From NCBI GenBank assembly GCA_008360955.1, contig LUCM01003740.1, forward strand, positions 111,450 to 175,449: DNA of 64,000 nucleotides, given 5' to 3'. How positions within the stretch are numbered: position 1 is the first letter of the stretch; each line of letters opens with the position of its first letter. Shown in pieces: positions 25,334 through 37,300 of this stretch. The notes beneath the pieces are model-generated. The model saw nothing but the letters and a program-made list of their open reading frames with translations, was not told the origin of the DNA and made no database searches. A program made the translations under genes and the position numbers. Source of the stretch: Fasciolopsis buskii (taxonomy: Eukaryota; Platyhelminthes; Trematoda; Plagiorchiida; Fasciolidae).

Positions 25334-28300
25334 CATACCAACGGAACAACATATAAACGGAACTTTACAGAAAGTGCATAAATAAAGGGGGGAGTAGTAA
25401 TTTACCGTACATACTATGATTTTTTTGGTTAATTTCGGGTTAGTTTTAAGAGGACAAGTTCTACACACGGGCTTTACAGCATCCGCGCCATTGGCTTCGT
25501 TTCTGAGCCATATCTGTCAGTGTTTCCAACCAACAACACTCCTTAATCTCTTGGGCCCGAACCAGGAAGGCGGGAAGCTCCAGCCGTGGCCAAAGCCGAA
25601 GCCAACTTCTCTATGCCTCTCAGCCATTTCATAGCCGGAGCACCACGTCGCTTCCTCTGGCCTTGACCATCATGTAGAAAAAGAGCACGAAAAGGTCGAC
25701 GACGGGTAGGCAAACACAGTTTCCAAGCCGCCGAAGGTGATGTTGAATAATTATCTCAGTCAGAGGCCGACTGTCTGCACGTAGCACACAACATTGCACT
25801 TTGTCATTGCCCTCCCGATTTTCCCACCACACACAAGCAATTCTTCGAAGACATCGGTAATCGAACACAGAACGTAGCCAAGCATCCTCGACAGGGACAG
25901 GTTTAGTCTCTCAGCCGTAAAGCAGAACACTGCGTACTGTGGCCTTGGACACCCTTCCCTTGAGGGAATACTGGATTTCATGGCGGTGCCACAGATGTCG
26001 TAGTTTCGCGTAAGCTATTTCTGCTTCCTAACTTTGTGATGTGACCTCCTCCTCTACATCTCAGTTAGGTATGATCAGGCTCCCAAGATACTTGAAGCTA
26101 TTGACTGTCTCTAACCGGCCCCCACAACGGGTGAGTGCGGACACAGGCTTCTGGCAGTCTTGAAGAAGTATCTTGCATTTTGAAGTTGAAAAGCACATAC
26201 CGTATCGGGATACGGGATACCTCGATCGCCAAGCGGTCTAATGCGCGTTGAATTGCTTATGCATCATCATTCAGCAGGACGATATCATCAGCGTATTCTA
26301 AGTGAAAACTGTTCCTTGGGAGAAGTTCGATTTCGGTGTCTAAGAGACCACATAAAGCGTTCTGTAGAACATCCTCTGTGACAAAATTAAAAGAAATGGG
26401 GACGCAGGGCAACCTTGCCGTACTCCGCTTCTTCCTCAAGACCAATTGAATTTACTTCTGTTCAAAAGCCTTTCTTCGTTTAATAGAACAAAACGGTGGT
26501 TCCCAAGGGGCTATTCCGGACACATTCATCCTTATTCGCGTCGAAAATAGCACAGCATAATAATCCCATTTTTGTTAACCGCTGCATCGTTTCGCGTGTC
26601 TGTCTTATCTATTCGAGTCTATCGAAATCTCGTGAAAATCTCCCGTTGTAAGTGCGCTTGCCAACATTATTAGTAGCTCAATAGCTGGTAACTTTTTCAT
26701 CTGACGAAATCGGTAGGAACAACGGTTCTGGATTTCACCAAATGAAGAATTATTCTGTTTAATAATGTTCACTGTGAATATGATCATCTTTTTTGGCGAT
26801 ACCTTGAATAGATTTTGTTAACCGCACACACCTGGTAATGTGATTTCTCCTTTAGGTTACTCACTTGAAACTGGTAACATTCGGTCTGAATTAACATTTC
26901 GGCTGCGTAGAGCTTGTAAACTCAGCACTTAATCAATACCCAGTAAATTGTTGAAAAAAACCTACAGTGAATAATCTGATCTTCAACTAATAACTTACAG
27001 TTTCAGTGGTGTTTTTGACTAGTATACCTTATAGTAATTGAATCACCTATCCTAATGATGATTTATGGATATCGCACCACAAGATTTATTTTAACTTTTT
27101 TCCTAGAGGAATATTATTGACATCCACCAGGAATAGGTGCAACATCCCCTAGTCTTAGACATGCATAACATGCCAAAACGTATCTGTTTGATAAGCTCTT
27201 TCAACGCATCCTAATAAAAACTCGCCACTAACTAAGTAAACACGGTGAATTGTAGTGCATTTGCGTGCATACTCCGTTCTTCGGTGAATTATTTTCCGTT
27301 TGTTAACTGTCATTCTTTGATCTGTCCTATACTAAATGACTCTGACTGAATTATCCCACAGAACAACAACTGAATACATTCTTTTTTATTGAGGATCAAA
27401 TCACCTCAAATATTTTGCGTTCACATTGTGAATCCCGCACACTGAACTAAACACTTTACTAGATTATAGTTCTTTTCTTTTAATTTCTAAGTGCATTCCT
27501 GCACTTCAATTACAGTGAATGGTGCGAATGTTTTTACCACCGGGATGTTTATTATTACTAGTCTTCATCTGGTACAACTTTCATTTCTTCAGAAGTTGCT
27601 TCTCTTAGCAGCGGTCATTCTCTGAAGAAGGCCCTTAGAACAGACTGGGAAGGGTTACACGTTTTAATACATGGTCTGGATCGTGTGCATAGTGCACTTC
27701 GTTTAATTATAGATTACGTGAAATGGAAAAGCTCTAGTTGATAAAATTTATGTTAGTTGACGTTCCAGACTCGGTATCCAACTTCTGGGAACGCATCTTG
27801 GAAAAGTGGTTATGTTTGACTTCAGAGGTCACCTTATTGTCCTACATTGGCCAACCAAGCGAAGGTACTGAATTCTACAACTCCAGTGACTACACTGTCA
27901 CATTACTTACTCATCTTTAGACACTTCTTCCTCAAGGATTTTTGTTGCTTGCTGTTGTTCGCCACAATCTCAGCTAGAAAAATCGAATGGTGACAATACT
28001 AATAATAGTCGCGTTTTCCATGGTTCATATTTGACTTTCGGCATTTTCGGACTAACTGCGTTCAATTTCCAACATGTTGAAGCTTCTTATGATCTGTGAT
28101 AATGGAAGGGATTATTTCAAAGCAAACTTGAGGAGATAAGCAGTGGGAATCCCTGGCGTCAGGTTCGTGTGTGAAGCGGGTTCTACATGTTGTTCTGTCT
28201 AGTATCAGTCTGTGACCATCACTCAATAGCCTCGTGCTGTCTTCGTTAAGATTATAGCTGTCGATGAAACCTATGCTAGGCTAAAAGTCGCGTTACTGGG

Positions 28301-31300
28301 TTAGGCAATTCACCTATGGTTTGCCCAATTGCGAAGTGCGTTGTCCAAAGGATGCGTTTACACAGGTTCGAACTGCAAAACAGCTCAAGACCACTTAACC
28401 TCAGTCAGAGACTGCCTGATAACAGAAAACCTATGATGGATTTCTTGTGACAGAATTCAGGTGACCTTGGAATAGTGGTGGCCTCCATGTTTATCTCAAG
28501 CGTTTGATGTTTGACTACTTAATCGAATCCGTTCGCGCCAGAACTGAGTACAGTATAGGTCAGCTGCTCCAGGCATCCAAATCATTCTTTGTGCTTTGAT
28601 TTTGGCCGCTTCCGCGTTTGATCACTTTCCCTAGCCAACGACTAACCAAAGCGAGTGAAGACGGAACGAAAATCTGAATGCAGCTACACCGTTATTCCAG
28701 TCACATCGTCCTTTGTCCTCTGTTTTCTGATAGGAGGGACTGCTGGATCCGAATTCGTGAGCCACCATGCCAAATGGTCAGTTTCATTGGCAGATATCTC
28801 CATGTCTTTTTGACCTCAATCCAGTTCGTTTCTTAAACCTATTATTATAGAATTGATGCGTCCTATTTGTGTGGCTTCCTCGCAACACCTTCAGCTTTTC
28901 ATCAGCTACTCTCGGTCAAAACAGTCATTTGGTTCTCATCCTTGTGGATTTCGCATCATGAGAGCTGTTTTCCTACTCCTTAAAATTCTTGGATTCAGCC
29001 ATCAGTTAGTTTATTAGTACCAATTTTCATCTTTCTATAGAAAGGAAATTGAGGAAAGAGTTGAAAAAATGCCAGGCTCTACTTGTGGAAAAAGAAGAAC
29101 TTTGTGAGCGCCTTATACAGCAGCCGTCGGCAGAACAGGCGGTAATCAGGGAACTACGCGATCGGGTAAGTTCGGCTTATCCTTGTGATGTCTCTTCATC
29201 GTTCACAGTTAGACAATCATGTGCTGGTCAACTAAATCTGTTATTTCTATGTGTAACAACATTTTCGGTCGTTCAACATGCAGCCAGTGAATGTAATAAC
29301 GATTACAAATTGCAAAGCTGGTGTATACCATTCTCCAAACTGTAATGTGTCGCCGTAACCGCAGAAAAGCAAATCAAAGAGAGGAATATGTCCAGATGTT
29401 GCTATTTGCATGCAACTACCAAAAAAAAGTTGCATCACTGAAGCCTAATAGCTAAAACTTGTTCAGTCGCACATCGTAAACGCGCTACTAAACATATTTC
29501 AATATAGCGGATTGCCCTGTGTGGTGTAAATAAGCCATATGAACTGGTTCACTAGAAAGGTATAGATCACGTAAATGCCAACACAATACAAGTGGCCTTT
29601 TACTTCCATCATTAGTACGCCGTTGAGAAACACCTCAGTGGTGTATAACAAAAGGTAACATATTATTTCTTTTTCCTTTTTGAATGTATTCAATCCTTGT
29701 AATATCGCTTGTGGGCTTCATATACACAGATAAGAACAAAAAACGTTATTTATCTCATTGCTTTCGCTTTTCGCATTGATCTCCCGGAGTTTCCAATTCA
29801 ACCTTCTACTAATAAAATATACGGATTAGTCAAGCTCCGTAGTTCATATCCGAAGTCCTCGTAGTTCTTAGACTACTTGCAGAATGAGTAGTCTTTCAGT
29901 GGTGGTCGATTGCTGTGCACCATCGTCCCGCGGCCGTGAAAATCAGTAACGAATAGGTGCAACATCGTGTGGTAAAGTTCAACAGATTGTTGCAAGTGTG
30001 ACCGGTTGTGTAATGGCTAAGGCGTTGGGCTCAAAATAGTTCGTCCCGGATTAGCATCCCATTTCAGGCGCGATGGATATGCACTGGTGATTTCATCCTA
30101 ACAAGGATGAAACAGCTGTGCAGTGCTTCCATGGTTTCTTAATGTTCAGTTGAGCGATCATATCACATGGTGAATTATTTCATGAAAACATTCAATCCCC
30201 TACTACACGTACGAAGTAGTCACGTTCTGTAGTTCATATCCAAATCCTAATTTTTTGAAATGTTTTTTTTTTCTAATGATGTGATGATGGACTTTCAGTT
30301 ATCCTAACCTTCGATATCGAATTTATATTAATTATTATTAATTAATTATCTTTGCAATCCTTTGTGCAGGTTTTGCGAAGGGTTACCGAGGTTTAGTTTA
30401 CTTTACCCTATCGTCACTGCGGCAATTGTAGGTGTTATCCTCCACCTCCTGTATTCATTACATAGCAGTTTTCGCTTCTATCTGGGCGCTTGTGACAGGC
30501 TCTCGTTCGCTCATTTGCCCAGGACCGCTGCCGAATTGCTCCCAATGAAGAAATCAAGCATTGCCTTTTTGTGGCAGTGTTCTTAATAAGGTGCTTAGAC
30601 GTTGACGAATAGCCGTTGACTGATCACTAGTAGTTAGTCAAAAGAGTGTGCGGCTGAGCCCTGTTTCTAAGCTATGGGCGGCGTCCGAAGCGCACCACAT
30701 GTTTATCAACATCTGAGGCAGAGGGATGCACTGGACACCCAGTACGTCTAGCACAGTCCAAAGGGCGCAAGCTTGATCACGCGGTCTCCAACTCGAGTAG
30801 TCCTACTGCCTCTTAGATTAGACCATGTCGTCGAAGGCTCAGGGTAAGATCCCATAGGTCAAGGTTGTACTTCGATTTAGGCAACCGGTGCTATCTATGC
30901 TACAGACGAAACCCATCCCGATGGACGTGATGTTGAAAGAACAACCTCGCTTATATGGCGGTGAATTTTGACATCGCGCCCTGCTTGAACGCAGTGTATA
31001 TGCATATATTACTTGAAAGTAGTGTCTAAATAAGTAAACAAAATATCCCGGGAAACTCGACCGGTTTGGCCGGTTTTTGGCGCTCGTCAGGCATGCGTAC
31101 CCGGTACTTTTCTGTCCTTATGCTTATATATTCTGGAGTAGTTACATGTAATATTTATTCTGACAGCATTCTATCCTTGCCCCTAAGGGTGATTGGGCTC
31201 AAATGACAAAGGGTTATCAACGAATCACAGTTGTGGTTCTTCTATGGACCCTCCAACCAACAGCTTCCATCCACAATCTTGACGACAAATTAGGTTATGT

Positions 31301-34300
31301 ATATATATATACATATATATATATAATGATTTCTTCACATGCACTGATGTTCCTGTACTTCATTGCTTTAAAATACTACTAATACTGCTCTTTGGCATTT
31401 CTTGATACGGTTTACTAACGCTTACCTCTTTTGGACCGTCTTACCTAAACACAAATTTGGTATTGATGCCAAAGCATACGATTAAGATACACTGAAGTTA
31501 TGCTTTTTGGGTAGACCAACGTGAAGGAACCGTAGTTCAAGTCGACATTTTCAGAAGGAACGTTGTGGTGTTGTTTGCCCTTGTTCACATAGAAACAAAT
31601 AAGTAAATCATTTAATGAAACTGTCTGTTTTCTTCAGGAGCTAGTAATTTTCTGTCCTATCGCGATGTGGATACTAATCAGTACAAAGACATTCGACCTC
31701 GGCTGAGGGAAATTAGAATGTCTCAATTAGATTTCTGTTGTCAATTCTCTGGTTAATTTCGTCATCTCTTAATTCATCTGTTGTTTGGAAGCCGTCTGCA
31801 CCTGTTAAACCAGACGGACAAACAAAGGATCTTACCGAAGGAGCACGCTAGAGTTTTGTAGCAAAGAGCTGTGGGCCACAGTAACCAATATGGATTTCGA
31901 GCCATTTGGGAACGCTGACATGTTCGGTAACAATTAGACGAAGCACATTCAGAAGTACGGTTTCTTGGCCATTAACCCTACTCTTATATCCTTCCCCTGT
32001 CACTCTTCAGTTGGCCGCATCACTTCTTGAAGAAAGCGAAAAGTTCAGTTTTATACTTGTTATAATAATACTAATAATTGTTGCATTCACCGCTCTTATT
32101 ATTACTATTTACAGATCGACCGATTGGACGAGGAGAAAGATTCGATAAATCGTCAAAAGCGTACACTGCAAACGGAACTTGAAGAGGCTGTCACACAAGC
32201 GTCTGGCTTGCAGCGGGTAAAAAAGGAGGTAACTAGCTATGTAACCAGTTCACCCTGAATTCCATTTTTTAGTCTGTGTGTTACTTTCCCCGGTTTTCGT
32301 TTGTCCCCTTTATTCTATGTTCTTACTGTTTCATGTTTTGCTCAAAATGAAGTGCGTCAACGTTAAGACTGTATGCCAGATAAAGAACGACACACTGTTT
32401 GCCTACAATACTTTCGATGTTTCAAAAAAAAACCCGAGTTTCTGTTTCAGATCAACGCGACACGAGTATTACGACTTGTCTCTCCCCACAGGGTTTCTGC
32501 AGCTGACTCGCCCGACGAATAATTACTTATTTGTGCACATGTAAACGTGTAGCACACGTTAGGAATAACAGAACTCTGCGGTACTTCGAACTAGTGTATG
32601 CATCATTACAAATAGATATAAAGCAGTACGCGAGTGTGTGCATGTGCTTGTATACCTGTGGATACTCGGCGTAAGTCATGAAAGCCGTGGAAAATGACTG
32701 ATTTGGCCACAGATGTGCGTGTAGACTTCGTCGATGGGCACCGTTTTTTGGGGCTTGTAGTGGATGCAAAATGGATCGAGGCAAGCAGTCCATCATTTGT
32801 CATGAAAATTTAAAATGGGAGCCATCCAATTTACTCAGTACTCCTTTTCTACGTTTATTATCGGTTTGGTTCTTTGCCAGGGTCTAGCCAAAATCGAAGC
32901 ACGCTTGCATTAGGTTGGTGGTTCCTAGAGCTCCAGCGAACCGATTTCATCCAAACATCACACGAACCTCCCACGGGAAATAAAACTTGTTAACACGGAC
33001 ATAACGCATTGATCAAATCTCCGCTCATTTGCTTTGCCCCTCATTTATTTCCAATAAACACTTACACGTAGTCGACTGGAGGCTTTGAGCCCAAACTTAA
33101 ATTGGTATCCAAATACTACGCTGTTGCTCCTCACGCATTACCAGTTAGATTAGAATTTGTGCCTTAAAAATCATTGTGGGATGCTATGAGGTTGTTTTCC
33201 AGTGTCCGACTTTTGTCCTCTTTTTTCGTTTGTTTATGCTCACTGGTACTTTATTTTTTTCCAGGAATAGGGTTCTCTTACAGTTATCACTAAAAATGCG
33301 GCTCTAACATATCCGAAAATAGCGTTATTTGCTTTCTCGCGTAATAATGCATCTGTAATTCCACGTCAACTCAAATGTTCACCTCTGTTTATTTTCGTCT
33401 CTGCCTTCAGTTAGAAGATCAGTTATGCACTGCAAAACGAGAAAAGATCAATTTACAAACTCAAATCGACGATCATCTGGAACTGATGAAAGAAACTCAG
33501 CGTCTCCATCAGAGCACACTGGCCGCTCGTTCGGTTGACGCAACAACGATTGAAGCGCAAACACAAGAGATCAACGAACTGCTGAAGGAGCGCGATGCGC
33601 TGCGCTCGCAGGTCGATGAGCTCCAGACCAAACTTTCCGCATCTGATTTGAAACAGGTGATTTTGTACCACGCTCCATTACCCACGGCCTTATCAACGGC
33701 CCTATCAAAATTACTTGCAACGATTATGGTGTATTTCAAGGTCACAGTTCAGGCATACAGCGGTCAGTGACGGTATAATGATTTGCATATTAATTGATAC
33801 GTGTCAGAAAAATGTCTTGACGTAATCACTAGACCCTTCAGAAAGTGGTCGTTAAATGCACAAGGCGTCCGCCATCCCAAAAAGGTCGGAGATTCTAACC
33901 CCCGATCCGCTAGACACTGGTGGTGGGTGGAAACTCGCCTGGCTCGTTAACACACCTGACCTAATAAGACCTCATGGAGTTCTGTTTCACTCCGATTTTC
34001 GGGGTTCTGGTTGCCGGTTCCCCATCCCTCCAAGTAGTTGTCTCTGGCTGCTATAAACTGTCCCTTCCGCTGAATTCATGCTTCAAGCATGTGATAAAAA
34101 CACTTCCGTCTAACGAGATGATTTTACAGGACCATTCAGTCGAGTGCTTCTTGGCTAATCAAAATTATAGTTCCGGTTGATCCGCGATACTTGATCCAGT
34201 TCATTTGTCGAAAGGATGGCTAAAATTTGGGTCCTTTGGGTGATAAATCTGGTTGTCGTTCACGTGATGTGAACAATTTAAGACGGACCACGGAGTCTAA

Positions 34301-37300
34301 TAACAGCGGTGATGCGGCTGAGGTCAGGCCCATATGTATTATTCGAGCAGAAGTTATAATCACTCTTCCGGTGCACTGAGATAGTTGTTGTATACTTCCG
34401 AATGAAGTAGCTCCTCCGTGATTAGCGATTTTGAAAAGTTGACGCATTTGAAGTTTGACGGAGTTGCATTTCTAAAGGAAGTCACGCAGAGAGCATCAAT
34501 ACGAGAAGTCATATGCTCTTTGGGGGCTGTAATGCGTGCGTAACTTTTTCCTAAGTTGTTACTGTGTGACAAATTGTTTTTAGAGAACAACTCGACTCAG
34601 GGAAATTTCATGTGACCATACAGCGCTTAGTATAATGTGAAAATTGATTGGTTAATTTTCTCTTTGTCTGCACCACACAGGCCCCGTTCGCATCGGATCT
34701 CACAGATGCCATAGTTTGTGTGATTCAGAAAAGTTTCCGGGCATTTAACACATTTGAATTACTAGCCCCCGCAACCTCAGTATGAGTTTTTTAGGTAGGC
34801 CCTATCTGAGTTCGGACACTGGATCTTGCTTCCAGCATGGGATAAGCTGACAAATCAATCCATCAGGTAGCAGCGTCATAACCGATCCACCCACAGAATA
34901 TGATACTCGTCACTATCAAAGCATCATGGATAAGGTTACTGTCAATCTGTTAGATCAGTACCTTCATGTCTATGCAGGGGAGACTCAGATGCATTCGGAT
35001 ATTTTTATGCTTCCCTTCGCGAATCCGTCGTGTTCCATTAACCCGATGGGGTCTACTAAAGGGAGCATCAACCGATCGCCCGGCTACTGGCTGCTTTGCC
35101 GTTAGCGTTTGACTGCCTTGGACTAACTAGGCTAACACTGGAGGAGTGAAAAAGTCCACAACGCAGTCGACAATGCCAGATGTTAACCAGACGTCTCGCA
35201 TTTCTTTTTACGTTGGCGCTTCTTCCGTAAGCGTTTGCACTGCTACACTACATAATTTTTCATCTACCCAAACACCCATTTCGCTCCCGTTACCATATCC
35301 ATAAACTTGGTGCGAAATTCCGTCGGTCGCCTTTTCTCATTTTTTGGTACTTTCTTTCGCCTGCTGATGTTCTGCTTCTTCCACCCTCATCATCATCATC
35401 GTTCAGCGTTAAATAGCAAAGCAAGCCTCACTGACCGCTGCCTTTCTCCAGAGTTACACGTTTATATAAAAAGAGTGAATATCCACGGAGAACAGGGAGT
35501 GGACCTAGACAGGTGGAAAAATATAAGACGCTGCTGAAGCCAACACACGGAAAAAAGTCCAACTGTACAAACGCACGTGTTTTCAATCATTCTGCTTCGA
35601 TAGAAAATAACAGCACGATCGCCACTGTTCATGGTTCACTGCCATATTCTTCAGTGTCTCCAGCCAGCAGGTCGACGCGTCTTTCAGACCCCAACCACGA
35701 AGGCGTGAGACACCTACTTTACCTAACTTCGCTGTACATTTTCTCATCCCACGTTGCCACGTCATCTGTTGGCCTCCACATGGCTTCTTCCATTCCTTAG
35801 GAAGAACACAAAATAAGGCACGGTATGGTAAACGAGTGTTCGCCATACGCAACACGTGACCCAACCAGCGTAGTCTACTAAGTTTCACACGATGAAACAA
35901 GCTATTCTCAGAAGTGGCACCCAATACTAGATTCCTGACCTCCACATTATTCACCCAGTCACTCCATCCAATCCTAGTCATACTACGTAGACATCGGTGG
36001 TCGAAAACCTCCAACCGACCAAAATCGCCCACACGCATACTCCATGTTTCGCAACCGTACAACAGAACTGAACGCACTGCAGCACAGTACACACGACCTT
36101 TCAACTTCAGTGAAATATCAGGCCGACTCCACAAGTGCTTCAACCCAGCGTAAGCTGCACGAGCCTTAGATATACGCATGCTTATCTCCAATCCCGAGCT
36201 GCCATCGTTGGACACGCAGCTACCAAGGTAGGTGAAACGATCCACAATCGTCAGCTCCTCTCAATCCAGTATCAGGTTCGGCGCTGCTGTCGTCCAGTCC
36301 TGTAACAGTACTTTGCACTTTGAAGGTGCAAAGCACATGCCGAACCGAGCAACCGATCTCAACAGTCTATCTAGTGCGCGATGTGCATGGTCCGCAGACT
36401 CGAGCAGGCACTCGACGTCGTTTGCGTAATCTAGGTCGCATTGCTTACCTCCACTTCCCAGTTCGACTCCTACATTCTGGAGACCTTATAAGGCATCTTC
36501 CATCACCTCGCCCATGACGAAGTTGAACAAGAATGGAGAGATGGGACACCCTTGTCGAACGCCACTAATCGTTTCGAATGAACGTGATAGTTCACCGTAT
36601 ACCCACACGCGACCATAGGTATGCGAGTACAATGCTCGCAACAGGTTCACAAACTTAGTTGGCATACCCTTCCGGTGGAGAGCACTGAAAAGTGCTGGTC
36701 GATCCACGGAGTCGAAAGCACCTTTCAAGCCGAGGAAGACTACGATCGTAGGGCGCCGGTGCGTGTGGCGCGTTTCGAGTATCTGTCGAGGAGTGAATAT
36801 CTAATCGATGCAACCTCTACGTGGACGAAATCCGGCCTGTTGTTCACGGATATTACTCTCGCGAATCCGTGTCAAACAGTGCAGTATTTTCGAAGCTAAG
36901 ACCTTAGTAACTATGGGAATTGAACTAATCCCACGATGATTGCTGCAGTCACTCCGTGTACCCTTCTTGAAGATGGGTATAATCAGTGACTCACCCTACG
37001 ATAGCGGGATACGCTCCTCGTTCCAAATATCACGAATCGAGGAGGTAATTGATTTCATCAGCACTTCTCCACCCAATTTGAAAAGAACTGGGGGAAGTCC
37101 ATCGGGACCGGCAGCTTTTCCCCTCTTCAGAAGCCGAATATTCGACTGCACTTCCAATTCCGTTGAGGGATCAAGTGACACCTCCCAAGGATTCACAGCT
37201 CCATACGTCGGACTAGATACGATAGCCTGTGGTCAGCTAAACTGATCCTTGAAATGCTCTGCCTAACGGTCCAGTCTTTCCTGTCTACCATGGATGAGTT

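Noticed and set aside
26228..26255. tRNA-like D-arm stretch (CGCCAAGCGGTCTAATGCGCG) on the plus strand
   Set aside because: It lies inside the family C retrotransposon in the region just after the RT active site. No T-arm with GGTTCGAATCC follows at the right distance.
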